Assembly: GCA_024509875.1 (NCBI GenBank)
Contig: JAMPIV010012226.1
Coordinates: 1 to 64,000, forward strand
Source: Oreohelix idahoensis
Taxonomy: Eukaryota; Mollusca; Gastropoda; Stylommatophora; Oreohelicidae
Reading direction: 5' to 3'
DNA: 64,000 nucleotides
Part shown: piece by piece, positions 46,600-58,029 of the stretch
How positions within the stretch are numbered: position 1 is the first letter of the stretch
Layout: the number at the start of each line of letters is the position of its first letter
The notes under the pieces: model-generated
What the model was told of the DNA's origin: nothing
The model's input: only the letters and a program-made list of their open reading frames with translations
Databases searched by the model: none
Position numbers and translations under genes: made by a program

Positions 46600-46731
46600 G
46601 TGCTTCTTATGTAACAACTAGCATAGAGCCTCCATCGTAGCTGGTCCTCTTGTGGGAAGTTTGCAGCGAGCAGCAGCAGCAGCAGTGGTGTATGTGGCTC
46701 ACATGATGAGGTCATCAGCTCCATGCACAAC
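46600..46731 (+). repeat. R1 dispersed repeat, 5' half
   Basis: ttctttgtgcttcttatgta ... tcgtagctggtcctcttgtg ... tcatcagctccatgcacaac, then interrupted by the Ty3-type element. The missing 3' half is at 56099-56180. Confidence 0.65.
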
Positions 46732-48006
46732 TGTTGCGTGCATATTTTGACGCACATATTACAAAAATCGATATGGCTATTTAATATGGGAAAAATATAG
46801 ACATTCATTCATTTGTGTATGAGAATGCTGTCTATGGGGAAAGCGAGATAATCCATGTTTGATTCACACTTTTGATTATAGGAGTAATCGTTCTTGATAT
46901 TGATCCGGCGCACGGATATTGCTCTTATATTTGTACTTATTTTTAGGGCCAGAAAATAGATTAATTTGCTTATTATGTTTATGGCCTGAATTCATATGTA
47001 TTACATATTATTAGTACAAGTAGAATCAGTCCTATATTGTATATTTTGGATGGGTAGGCGGGACTAGATTCTTATTATTCCGGTCTAGCGGAAGTATGAG
47101 TTGTCTTGACAAGTCGTGATGAGTTCCGATGTACCGTGATAATGGCGGGTACGCACTTTTCAAAGGGCTGGTAGATTCTTAAGGAAATATGATTCATGAA
47201 GTGGTTTTCTTCTAAAGGAGATGGTATCTCTACTATAGTTTATGTTAGAGACTCTCCTAAGGTACGGTACAATGTATAATTCGGACTCCATGTATTGCCA
47301 GACCCTATTTTGATGATCTCATGTCGATTCGACCTAGATGGAACATTGTGCTTCGTATCGCTAGGGTCGTGTTTTGTATCGACGAAGATGACAGACTTTC
47401 CTACAGCGGTTATGGCTACGTGAATTAACCTGATCACCGTAGAGCTGTATGGAAACATTTATGAAATCATTTATATATCCATTATAAATTAACTCTGGCT
47501 TATATTCTCCTTCCTATGAATGAGTGAACGACAACTCAGGGAGGCGGCCATGTTAGATTTCGGTCATCATATGTTTTGATCACTGCCAAGAGAACAGATT
47601 ATTTATCCTATTATCGGACAGTGACAGGGAGATCTCAATCTTGCTAGAAACCCCCCTTTCGTGGTTTCATGATATATACTACAAAACTATGGACGTCAAG
47701 TAACTTTAGTTATTTATCGATTCGCCTTCACTGACGCGTTTAGTCAGATAGGGGATGCGGCCATAATGTATCATGACATTGAACTTTTGATGTACTGCCC
47801 ATTATTTCTGAATGTGTCATGACTTCAGATCTGCTATGTATACCTACAAGTTGATATGTCAACATACCATGATATACTCGTATGTCCCAGTGTGTACGTC
47901 TGAATAAATTGAGTAAACAAAGATTCCAGCAGTCTGCATTGGTGCCTTGTAGACACAAGTGTATGAGTGGTTATATTGGTCAGCACACGAACAGTACACC
48001 ATTCGC
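46732..48006 (+). repeat. 5' LTR of Ty3-type element
   Basis: 1275 bp that recur at 54824-56098 with only about four substitutions seen (three near 47710-47725, one at 47877). Starts TGTTGCGTG. The end is ambiguous: a CA lies at 47999-48000 (acacca), but the best primer-binding-site candidate (TGGCGAGCCAG, 48257) is 250 bp further on, so the true LTR may extend to about 48254 with the 3' copy cut short. Confidence 0.85.
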
Positions 48007-49500
48007 GGTATCACACTCTACACTTCTACTCCATACATACACCATCCTGCGTCGGTTGAAGTGACCAAGTTTAGGGCCTGCTTCCACTGGAGCCTTTGCC
48101 TTCCCTAACTCAGGACTAGGGTGAGTTACCCATTTACAGCTGGGTAGACTGGAGCATGCCTGATCTCAACAACACACCACTCTTCCTTACAGAGCATACA
48201 GACTGACACTTTACAGAGTGGGAAATAAACAAATAAAGAAGAACGACACTTTTACAGTGGCGAGCCAGATTCCTGGGTCCAGCTTACGCAGTTTTGTGTT
48301 GAGAATCACAGTTTACAGCTGAAAGAACATTTGTTTGACCACATCAACACCAGTAGGACAGCTATACAGTCGATGTCAGCTTGACCTGTATTACCGATAG
48401 GATGCTGTATCTAGGTCAGCGCTTGTTGACAGTTTTTCGCTGTACAGACAGTATTACACAGGACAGTGGTATCAAGTGTAGAAAATATCTGGAGCAGTAT
48501 TGTTGACATTTCTCAAAGTACAGAAGAATCACAATGTTGTTGAACATAAAGTGCATAGTTCATCGTTGGATCTTCATATGCTCAAAAGAGAAAAATTGAC
48601 AGTGTAATAGTTTAGAATTAAATCTATTACACAATAAAGTGGCAAGTTATTAGAATTAAAATAAACTGTGCCTGCTTTACAACACCATACCTGCAACACA
48701 TTCCATTCATGACATAAATTATATTGTATGCTATATGCTATTTATGCTTACATGTTATTTGTTTATATGTGTAGGTGTTTATATGTTGCGGGCCTGGATG
48801 GGAGGTGACTAGAACAGGAAATACCGAGTGATATTGGTCTTGTTCTGGCGTTCGATAGGGAGCAATTTCTTAATTGAAATTTGCATGCAACATCGTTTGC
48901 AAATATTTGGTTAGTTGTGACGACTGTTTCATATTTGTATTTGTAACATTTTTTTTGTTCTTTATTTTTGTTTGATTTGTTTGTATAATTGTAGGTCTCA
49001 TCTTTCCTTTCATTTTAGTTTTTTACACCCTTATGTTTATACACTGTGGCGTTATTTGTCTTGTTATATTATTGCAGTTATCATCACGGTTTCTGTGATC
49101 ATTTTTTTTATTTCTCCTATTTAATTTAATTTGATCTCTGCAAATGTGTTCATATTGTCTTTTCTTGTTTGTCCTTTGTAATGTCTTTAGTTGACATATG
49201 ACATAGGAGTTATAGTGGTATACACTGATAGTATAGTACAGATCAGTACTTTATGATTATTTTCCACTGGTACCCAAGTGATCTTTGATTACATTGAGAT
49301 ATACAAGACCTTTGTAAGGCTTGTCTCCCACAGTATTTGAGATACAGTTATTGTTGTCCATAGGTACTCAAGTTATCATTGGTTATTATAAACCATACAA
49401 GTTTGGACTAAGACTAAGTCTATGGTATAGACTTGTCTCCCATTAACGTGAAAGAGGGTAATTTATTTACTTTTTCAGGTTTCTGATTTAAGAAGACAAT
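48007..49500 (+). other. Leader of the Ty3-type element
   Basis: Includes a SINE-body-like fragment (48070-48150: tttgccttccctaactcagg), a primer-binding-site candidate TGGCGAGCCAG at 48257, and AT-rich sequence up to the gag start codon at 49501. Confidence 0.5.
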
Positions 49501-51908
49501 ATGTCTACATTAGATTATTTTATTGCACAAGGAAAATCTCTTGATAAGACTGGAAAAGACTTAGAACAATGGGCTGTTGCTCAATATGACAAAGCATTAG
49601 CTGCAGAAGAGAAAAAAATTGCTGCTGCTGCTGAAGAGAGAAAAGCTGCTGCTGAGGAAAAAAAAGCTGCGGCTGAGGAGAGAAAACTTCAAATAGAAGA
49701 AAAAAAAAGCTGCTGCAGAAGAAAGGAAAGCTCTAGCTGAAGAAAAAAAGATTAGAAAAAGAAGCTGATACTGCTGCTGAACTTAAGAAATTGCAGATGC
49801 AAGTGGAGGAAAGGAGATTTGATGCAGAACAGAAGAAATTAGAAGCTGCTGCAGAACAGAAAAAATTAGAAGCTGCTGCAGAACAGAGAAGATTAGATAG
49901 AGAAGCTGAAGAGAGAAAAGCAATAAGAGAACATGAGTTTGAATTAGAGAAATTAAAATTGACATGTATGAGTAATGTTAATCAGGCATCTGGTGGTAAT
50001 GGTAAACCCTTTGTGTACAAGGTCAAGGTACCAGCGTTTAACCCTACCAGTGATGACATAACATTTTGGCTTTCTAGATTTGAACGGGCTTGTCGATCTC
50101 ATAATGTTGACAAATCACAGTATGTGAATCAGTTGTCTGAAAATCTAAAAGGGGAGTCTCTGAGTAAGTTATATTTTGTTGAAGAGGCCGACAAAGATAA
50201 TTATGATGCTGTTAGGGCAGCTTTGATAAAGAGATATCAGCTGTCTGAGGAAGGCTATCGTCTTTTGTTTAAAACAATGAGACCTGAGGTAGGTGTAGAA
50301 TTCTCAGAATTCATCTCAAAAGCACGAATTACACTTTCACGATGGATTGAATTATCCAAAACAGAGAAAACATTTGATGGTCTTACGGATTTATTGCTAA
50401 GAGACAAGGTCATGTCTTCTGTAAATAAATCATTCCTAGAGTTCTTACATGAGCGTAAACCTAGTACATTAAAGCAAATGGAAGAATATTGTGATCAGTA
50501 TGCCACGGCACACCCTGACATGATTCTTAGTAACTCTAACATTAAAGAGAGTATGCCAGTTGCTTCGGCAACAGAATATAATCAGAATTACTCACACAAA
50601 TTCCAAGGAGCTAAAAATAAATTTGATAAAAAAGTTAATTGGAATAAATATCAAAAGCAAGATAACCACTCAAATCAGGGTTCTTCTTTGAAGAACTGGA
50701 ATCGGGCTGATAGTCCTCGACACGCGAGGGGTACCCATAATGTTAGAAATTCTCGAAAAGGGAGTAGCTATAGGAACTACCCAAGTGCTTCATGGAGACA
50801 AAAGAAACAATATTACAGGGATACTCAATATAATGAGCGTGATGATTATGATCATGAATATTATGATTCAAACCCAAATAGGGGTTATAACAGAGGCAAT
50901 AATAATTATAGAGACAATTATAACCGAGGTAGATCACAACACAAAAGACATGGTAAATCGTATTACCAGGCTAACTCTGCACAACAGGAGTTCCACGACA
51001 CGGATAATCAGAATAATGATAAAAAAGACTCCAATAGTGTAGCAAATTCCGCTTTCGATTTTGCTAGAGCATCTGAGTGTTCGCAATGCAAAACATTATT
51101 CGATCCAACCACAGTTTCTACTTTAAGCTGCGGTCACCCGCTTCCCGCTCTCCATGCGTCAATTGCGCATAATGGAAGGGGTGCTCTTGTCTTTAATAGG
51201 GGCCTAATAGATGGTACTCCGGTATCAATTCTTTTCGATTCGGGGTGCACTACCATTGGAGTGAGGCAATCACTCGTAAATCCTTCTCGAGCTACAGGCA
51301 ATATAGTCAAATGTGTAACATTTGGTGGCACATTGGAGAAGTACTCCACTGCCATTATCAATATTGCTACGCCTTTCTTTACAGGAGAGGTGCAAGCATG
51401 TCTCTTGCCGAATCCGATCGCTGATCTTATCATCGGTCGCATTCATGGAGTGAAAGAATGCACTCCACAGCAAATTTCTAATTGGGAAAATGTTAATATG
51501 CAATCTGCTAATGCAGTAATCACTAGGGCTCAAGCTCTTAATATGCCACAATCTTCACATTCTGAAGATAATGATGCGCAGATCCAAGATGATCCCTTGG
51601 AGATTTCCCACGATTCCTTTATCAAACAGCAGGAAGATGATCCTACTCTAAAGAAATTCTTTACTCTGGCAACAAAAGGTGATCCGAATAAGGATACAAA
51701 TCGTAAATCTTGGATTACGATGAAGAATGGCGTACTTGTACGTATGGTACAAGACTCCGCTAAGTCCATTCATTCTCAAATCCTTGTGCCTAAAAATATG
51801 AGAGTTAAAATCTTACAGCACGCTCATGATTCGCAGTGTGCTGGACATATGGGTTTTTTTCCCGTACTAAAGCTAGAGTTCTTCAATCTTTCTTTTGGCC
51901 TGCTGTGA
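49501..51908 (+). pseudogene. gag and protease of the Ty3-type element (frameshifted)
   Basis: Starts MSTLDYFIAQGKSLDK and continues through a Lys/Glu/Ala coiled-coil leader broken by two A-run slips (about 49705 and 49745). A gag domain follows (FWLSRFERACRSHNVDKSQY, then LLFKTMRPEVGVEFSEFISK), then an Asn/Arg/Tyr-rich RNA-binding-like region. Next is a Cys/His cluster CSQCKTLFDPTTVSTLSCGH (C-x2-C...C-x-H) instead of the usual CCHC knuckle, a protease with ILFDSGCT and LIIGRIHG, a VITRAQ linker, and the start of the integrase zinc domain (HAHDSQCAGHMG). A T-run near 51852 shifts the frame again. Confidence 0.87.
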
Positions 51909-52500
51909 ATAAGGACATACGAATCTATTGTCGATCTTGTAAAGTATGTCAAGAGATTAAATCCAGAGGTCCACGCCATGATGCACCTATTCAGGCTGCA
52001 GACATTCCCATTCGGCCATTTCAAAAAATGGCGATAGACATCATTGGTCCATTTAAGATAAAGTCTGCTAGAGGACACCAATTTATTTTGACGTGTGTTG
52101 ATATGTGCACACGTTGGCCGGAGGCTGTTCCTCTAAAGAGCATAACTACTGCTGATGTCGCAGATGCTCTTTGGTTAATATTTTCTCGTCTGGGGTTTCC
52201 AGCAGAAATATTATCCGACCATGGTACCCAACTCATATCGGATACCATGTCTCAAGTAATGTCGACTCTGAAGATAGAGAGATCGCTGAGTAGTATTTAT
52301 CATCCTATGTCCAATGGGATGGTGGAACGTTTGAATAGAACTCTGAAAAAACCTACTAGGTAAGATAACAGAAGATCATCCTCAGGATTGGGATAGGGTT
52401 TTACCCGCGGCTCTCTTTGCATATAGAGAGGTCGCCAACGAACATACAGGATTTTCTCCCTTTGAACTTGTCTTTGGCGCGAAACCGCGAGGTCCTATGT
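51836..52500 (+). pseudogene. Integrase core of the Ty3-type element
   Basis: In the second frame: RVLQSFFWPAVNKDIRIYC, CKVCQ (zinc domain), then AIDIIGPF, ILSDHGTQL and NGMVERLNRT, with D and E spaced as D35E. All catalytic residues are present. An A-run near 52345 breaks the frame after LNRTLK. The continuation to 52500 is in the third frame and reads DHPQDWDRVLPAALFAYRE, the expected C-terminal core. Confidence 0.88.
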
Positions 52501-54419
52501 CCTTACTTCATGATCTTATAACTGCTGATAATATTGTCGATGACACAAAATCCTCTTATGAATATGTCATCGCACTTAGACACAAGATTATTGAAGCATG
52601 CAAGTTGGCAACTGCTTCTTCTGAATTTGCGAAACAGAAGGCAAGGGAATTTGCCAATAAAAAGAGATGTTTGCGACAACTTTGTCCAGGTGACAAAGCA
52701 TTTGTCTTGCTACCTTGTAGGGAAAATAGACTTCTCATTTTTTGGAAAGGTCCGTACGATATAATATCAAAAGTTTCCGATGTTGACTATATCGTCGATA
52801 TTGACGGGAAGCGTAAAACCTTCCACATCAACATGCTCACGGAATTCCATGAACGTCCTGATTATTTACAACCTGTTTTCCAGGCAACGGACGATTTTCC
52901 AGTTCAACATGGACAGTACTCATCTCTGTCAGTAATACAGGATGAGGAAACGAGTTTCTCGGATGTAAATTTACCTTTTCCACTGATTCCTCTTCACTCT
53001 AATGAATCATGGAAAGATGTTGCAATTTCTCCAGAATTATCTCCAGGAGAGCAGAAACAAGTTTCTACTATGTTAGAACAATTTCAGGATGTCCTTACTG
53101 ACATTCCTGGTCAAACTGATGTCATTCAACATGACATTATTCTTACTGACCATAGTCCTATAAGAGTCAGACCGTATCCTATCCCGATACATTTTCAAGC
53201 ACAGGTAGAGAAAGAGTTAGATGAGATGATAGAGTTAAAAATTATTGAACCATCCACATCAGCATATTCTTCGCCGATGGTTACAGTACGAAAAAAAGAC
53301 AATAACATACGTCTTTGCGTGGATTATCGCAAATTGAACCAAGTGACTAAATTTGATGCTGAACCTATGCCTTTGCTAGAAGAGCTACTTACGAGACTAT
53401 CGAATTCTCACTTCTTTACTAAACTCGATTTGTCTAAGGGATATTGGCAAGTTCCATTATCCGAACACGCCAAACCGTTTACTGCTTTTTCGACGCCTAG
53501 GGGTCTATTCCAATGGAATTTCATGCCTTTCGGTCTTATGAACGCCCCTGCAACATTTGTACGCATGATGCGTCGAATCCTATCTCATCGCTCAGATGTC
53601 ATTGCGTATCTTGATGACATCTGTCTTTTCAGTGATACTTGGAACGATCACTATAATGGTATAAATGAACTATTGTCTATCTTACGCGAGCATAGCCTGA
53701 CAGCGAAACCATCGAAAGCATGTATTGGTTTTAGCGAAATATCTTTCTTAGGACACCGTGTTGGTCATGGGTTCCTAAAAACAGAAGACCATAATACAAG
53801 TAAGATACTTAACATTTCTATTCCTAAGACTAAAAAGCAAGTGCGAAGTCTCTTAGGTCTAATACAATTTTATGGACGATTCATTCCGAATCTGTCCTCC
53901 ATTATGTCACCTCTTTCTTCCTTGCTAAAGAAAGGGTCTCCTAATGTAGTCCATTGGACTCAAGAATGTCAATCCTCTTTGGATAAGGTTAAAACTATGT
54001 TTTCTACTTCACCTATCCTAGTATTGCCTTCTAAGGATAAGACATTTATTCTTCGTAGTGACGCTTCATCCACCGGGATTGGAGCGGCACTAATGCAAGA
54101 GTACTCTGGAACTCTGCATCCTGTGATGTATATTTCTCGGAAATTAAATGCCGCAGAGAAGAATTACTCGGTCCTAGACCGTGAATTATTGGCTATGGTT
54201 TGGTCAATCCTTAAACTGCAAAGATTTCTTCTGGGCGCGCATTTCATTGTGGAAACTGACCAGAAAGCTCTTACGGCTATTCAGAGTAAAAATCTGAAGA
54301 GCGCGAGATCAACGCGATACGCGATTGCTCTACAGCCATTTCATTTTTCGGTGCGAGCTATCCGTGGGTCAGAAAATGTGATGGCAGATATTTTGTCTAG
54401 ATGCCCACATGATTCATAA
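52497..54419 (+). CDS. Integrase C-terminus, reverse transcriptase and RNase H
   Basis: 640 codons from the first Met in this frame, though the real protein is part of the polyprotein. Residues 1-130: integrase tail with FWKGPYDIISKVSDVDYIV and HINMLTEFHERP (GPY/F module). About 190-400: reverse transcriptase with YSSPMVTVRKKDNNIRLCVD, LDLSKGYWQVPL, FMPFGLMNAPATF and the catalytic box YLDDICLFS. Up to about 490: thumb and connection, FLGHRVGHGF and LLGLIQFYGRFIPN. About 520-640: RNase H with LRSDASSTGIGAAL, YSVLDRELLAMVW and VETDQKALTA, ending MADILSRCPH. Catalytic residues are intact throughout. Confidence 0.93.
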   Translation: MSLLHDLITADNIVDDTKSSYEYVIALRHKIIEACKLATASSEFAKQKAREFANKKRCLRQLCPGDKAFVLLPCRENRLLIFWKGPYDIISKVSDVDYIVDIDGKRKTFHINMLTEFHERPDYLQPVFQATDDFPVQHGQYSSLSVIQDEETSFSDVNLPFPLIPLHSNESWKDVAISPELSPGEQKQVSTMLEQFQDVLTDIPGQTDVIQHDIILTDHSPIRVRPYPIPIHFQAQVEKELDEMIELKIIEPSTSAYSSPMVTVRKKDNNIRLCVDYRKLNQVTKFDAEPMPLLEELLTRLSNSHFFTKLDLSKGYWQVPLSEHAKPFTAFSTPRGLFQWNFMPFGLMNAPATFVRMMRRILSHRSDVIAYLDDICLFSDTWNDHYNGINELLSILREHSLTAKPSKACIGFSEISFLGHRVGHGFLKTEDHNTSKILNISIPKTKKQVRSLLGLIQFYGRFIPNLSSIMSPLSSLLKKGSPNVVHWTQECQSSLDKVKTMFSTSPILVLPSKDKTFILRSDASSTGIGAALMQEYSGTLHPVMYISRKLNAAEKNYSVLDRELLAMVWSILKLQRFLLGAHFIVETDQKALTAIQSKNLKSARSTRYAIALQPFHFSVRAIRGSENVMADILSRCPHDS

Positions 54420-54823
54420 CTGTTATACAACTTTGATACAGTTGTTTCTATGTTGAAATGTGTACACATATGTAATATATCATATATTGATTGTAACACT
54501 ACTTAGCGGGTCATTGATATTTATTCACCGCTGATCTTTCAATGTTTTTCGTCTTTGATGATCATGATGTTAAGATATCTTAGATGAAATTGATGTATAA
54601 ACTAATGTGGAAATTGTGTCATTGCTAATATTATAGTATGCGTTGGTGACACCTCTCTGGAAATATTAATACTTAGAGAAGTACCTTCTCTAAGGTCATA
54701 AAACTTATGCTTATCATCTGCGCATTGTTATTGGTGCGTTGTGAGCCTATTGTATGTTGCTCCTAGATGTGTTTCAAAAAAAAAAAAATGTACCATTTTT
54801 TTTTCCCGAGGGGTGTGGTAATC
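54420..54823 (+). other. 3' untranslated part and polypurine tract of the Ty3-type element
   Basis: AT-rich, with A12 and T9 runs at 54777-54804. The purine-rich gaggggtgtggtaatc (54808-54823) directly before the LTR is the polypurine tract. Confidence 0.65.
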
Positions 54824-56098
54824 TGTTGCGTGCATATTTTGACGCACATATTACAAAAATCGATATGGCTATTTAATATGGGAAAAATATAGACATTCAT
54901 TCATTTGTGTATGAGAATGCTGTCTATGGGGAAAGCGAGATAATCCATGTTTGATTCACACTTTTGATTATAGGAGTAATCGTTCTTGATATTGATCCGG
55001 CGCACGGATATTGCTCTTATATTTGTACTTATTTTTAGGGCCAGAAAATAGATTAATTTGCTTATTATGTTTATGGCCTGAATTCATATGTATTACATAT
55101 TATTAGTACAAGTAGAATCAGTCCTATATTGTATATTTTGGATGGGTAGGCGGGACTAGATTCTTATTATTCCGGTCTAGCGGAAGTATGAGTTGTCTTG
55201 ACAAGTCGTGATGAGTTCCGATGTACCGTGATAATGGCGGGTACGCACTTTTCAAAGGGCTGGTAGATTCTTAAGGAAATATGATTCATGAAGTGGTTTT
55301 CTTCTAAAGGAGATGGTATCTCTACTATAGTTTATGTTAGAGACTCTCCTAAGGTACGGTACAATGTATAATTCGGACTCCATGTATTGCCAGACCCTAT
55401 TTTGATGATCTCATGTCGATTCGACCTAGATGGAACATTGTGCTTCGTATCGCTAGGGTCGTGTTTTGTATCGACGAAGATGACAGACTTTCCTACAGCG
55501 GTTATGGCTACGTGAATTAACCTGATCACCGTAGAGCTGTATGGAAACATTTATGAAATCATTTATATATCCATTATAAATTAACTCTGGCTTATATTCT
55601 CCTTCCTATGAATGAGTGAACGACAACTCAGGGAGGCGGCCATGTTAGATTTCGGTCATCATATGTTTTGATCACTGCCAAGAGAACAGATTATTTATCC
55701 TATTATCGGACAGTGACAGGGAGATCTCAATCTTGCTAGAAACCCCCCTTTCGTGGTTTCATGATATATACTACAAAACTATGGACGTCAAGTAACTTTA
55801 GTTATTTACCGATCTGCCTTCACTGACGCGTTTAGTCAGATAGGGGATGCGGCCATAATGTATCATGACATTGAACTTTTGATGTACTGCCCATTATTTC
55901 TGAATGTGTCATGACTTCAGATCTGCTATGTATACCTACAAGTTGATATGTCAACATACCATGATGTACTCGTATGTCCCAGTGTGTACGTCTGAATAAA
56001 TTGAGTAAACAAAGATTCCAGCAGTCTGCATTGGTGCCTTGTAGACACAAGTGTATGAGTGGTTATATTGGTCAGCACACGAACAGTACACCATTCGC
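54824..56098 (+). repeat. 3' LTR of Ty3-type element
   Basis: Same 1275 bp as 46732-48006. Followed by the second half of the R1 target repeat (cttgtacgacatgcatgaag). Confidence 0.9.
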
Positions 56099-56180
56099 CT
56101 TGTACGACATGCATGAAGATGCAGTAGTACTATTCTTTATTTGCCTATCGAAAGACACACGAGAACTGTACGAGATAACG
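56099..56180 (+). repeat. R1 dispersed repeat, 3' half
   Basis: cttgtacgacatgcatgaag ... gtactattctttatttgcct, then acacgagaactgtacgag. Partner of 46600-46731. A 19-20-bp unit (gagaactgtacgagataac) is duplicated at 56161-56200. Confidence 0.6.
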
Positions 56181-56726
56181 AGAACTGTACGAGATAACCA
56201 AGGATGTACGCAACTTTCATCCCATTCCGAAATACTTCAGAATCCAAAATATATATATATATTTTTCTATTTTCAATGGATTTCGGAGTGGTAACATGGA
56301 TTTCGACAAATTTAATTTGCAAAGATATTGAATAAATTGCGCGGTGTTGTGGCAGACATCTTTGCTCCAACATGTGCATAACACTTAAGGGAGTATTTTT
56401 CTCTTATTTCTATAGTTTCATGTTCTCCACTTAATTCTCACTTTCTTTCCCTCATGTCTCTTGTTTGTCTGTCACTGACGAAGGTAAGTTTTTCTTGTCC
56501 TTTCTTTTTGTAAGACGTATTACTATTTGTGTGGTTTTGCAATTTTTTTTTCTTTCATTCTACCGTTTACCCCGTCTTACTGCAGTTCTCCTCATATACT
56601 CAAATAAATTGAAAATAAAACCTTATATTTTGCTGTACCACAAGCAAGATGTGCAGTTCACACAATTTTTAATAAAAATTCAACAACAAAACAGCAAAAC
56701 AGTAGGGAGTATGTGAGCCAACAGAC

Positions 56727-56853
56727 CTATTATACAGAGAGGACGTCTGAGAAATCTAAGTCTGCCAGATTTTCCCTGGTAACGAGATCTGCAACCAGCA
56801 GACCACACGCGTAGTCCCAGCTCTACCGTTATCCACAGCAGCATCACAATTTC
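56727..56853 (-). CDS. KCNQ: KCNQ channel, S2-S3 exon
   Basis: Minus-strand exon of 127 nt (42 codons plus 1 nt). Acceptor tttcccctacag|GAA, donor ATAG|gtctgt (a weaker donor than the others). It reads EIVMLLWITVELGLRVWSAG, CRSRYQGKSGRLRFLRRPL, CII plus G, joining the next exon to give CIID. WSAGCRS.Y.G..GRLRF.R.P is diagnostic of KCNQ. Both acidic S2 residues are kept (first and eleventh positions of the exon), but the aromatic charge-transfer position between them (Phe in KCNQ1) reads Ile, with Trp one residue earlier. Confidence 0.95.
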
Positions 56854-56998
56854 CTGTAGGGGAAAGAATACTGTAATTATCTGCCATTAAGGTTTCTGAT
56901 ACACATAATTATTAGCCCCCTTTATTCAGCTTTTTTTTCGGAAGAAGAATAAAGGAAATAAATGAAACATTAAGTAGATAAACATTTATAAGCCACTA

Positions 56999-57032
56999 GC
57001 AGATATACCCGGCGTTGCCCGAGTAAAAACGT
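56999..57032. mobile_element. Possible 3' signature of a LINE (cccggcgttgcccg)
   Basis: tagcagatatacccggcgtt followed by gcccgagta resembles a terminal sequence seen in some non-LTR elements of several phyla. Nothing else of such an element is visible, so the call rests on one short motif. Confidence 0.25.
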
Positions 57033-57129
57033 AACTGACCTTTTAATATATCACCTGGTTGTGATACTTCTGAGCCACCATTATTATCTGAGCAAACAGG
57101 ACCAATCCTACACAGGTAATTCTCGGATT

Positions 57130-57535
57130 AACCCAATGACTACTAGACATCTCACCTCCAGCATATCTACTCCACTTATGTTCTCCATTGTACCTCTCAC
57201 GACCACATTTAATTCAGTCACGTTCTCCACCATACCTCACACCTTCAGCACACCTACTCCATCATGTCTTCCACCATACCTCTCACCTCCAGCACATCTA
57301 CTCCAATCATGTCCTCCACCATACCTCTCACTTCCAGCACATCCACTCCAATCATGTCCTCCACAATACCTTTCGCTCCTTGCCCACCCACTCCAATCAT
57401 GTCCTCCTTTGTTCCTCTTACCTCCAGCACATCTACTCCAGCAATGTCCTCCATTGTACCTCGTACCTCCAGCACATCTACTCCGGTCATGTCCTTCACT
57501 ATACCTCTCACTCCCAGGACATCCACCCCAATAAT
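57130..57535. repeat. 45-bp minisatellite, about 9 copies
   Basis: Unit cacctccagcacatctactc, caatcatgtcctccaccata, cctct with substitutions. The 15-codon period keeps frames open on both strands (minus strand VDVLEVRGMVEDMIG); I do not regard these as genes. Confidence 0.88.
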
Positions 57536-57612
57536 GCCGATGTGGTCAGTATCACGCCGGCCGTCTTAACCTTCCTAGAAGTTGCTCTGGTACCCAATTC
57601 ATGAGGCTGGTT
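57536..57612 (-). mobile_element. SINE body fragment
   Basis: gatgtggtcagtatcacgcc, ggccgtcttaaccttc and gttgctctggtacccaattc match 6174-6243 in the SINE at 5905-6360. It abuts the minisatellite. Confidence 0.6.
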
Positions 57613-58029
57613 TATGGCAATTAAAGCTGTTTTGTAAATTTCATCACTATAACCAATTTCCATTTCCTGGTATATTAACTGAACCTGATGTTTAAAATAT
57701 TCTGTAAGATCATCTCTGTATTTCATCCTTAGTGCCAGGGGGTCACCAACTCCACAGGTTCCAAGTAGAATGTCATCTGATGTTTAATGCTGTGTGCGAT
57801 AATGAAAACTCTAAAAGTAGACGAACCCAAAAAAACTGCAACACCTGATCTTGTTGAATCATTTAAAAAAAAAAAAGGGAAATCCATTGATATATAGAGC
57901 CCAAAATTTATGTTAAGGGAAACAATACTATTAATGTCTAGCTTTCCAAACCAAAAAACATTGCGTCCCCTGTTTATGAAGGGGACAAACCGACAGACGT
58001 TCAAAGATAGAGATAGAAAAGATTATCGC
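57613..58029. other. Unassigned KCNQ intron sequence
   Basis: No feature recognised. Confidence 0.4.

Larger units (their letters stand above)
46732..56098 (+). mobile_element. Young Ty3-type LTR retrotransposon with INT before RT
   Basis: Plus strand, antisense to KCNQ. Order: LTR, leader, gag, protease, integrase, reverse transcriptase, RNase H, polypurine tract, LTR. In most Ty3/gypsy elements RT and RNase H precede integrase; the reverse order with Ty3-like RT is the hallmark of Gmr1-type elements, first described in deuterostomes. It inserted into an R1 copy. I could not identify a clean target duplication. LTR identity of about 99.7 percent implies a recent insertion, although the coding region carries several one-base slips. 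Confidence 0.88.

Noticed and set aside
57061..57534. Pro-rich repeat protein
   Set aside because: Translation of a 45-bp minisatellite; the opposite strand is equally open.
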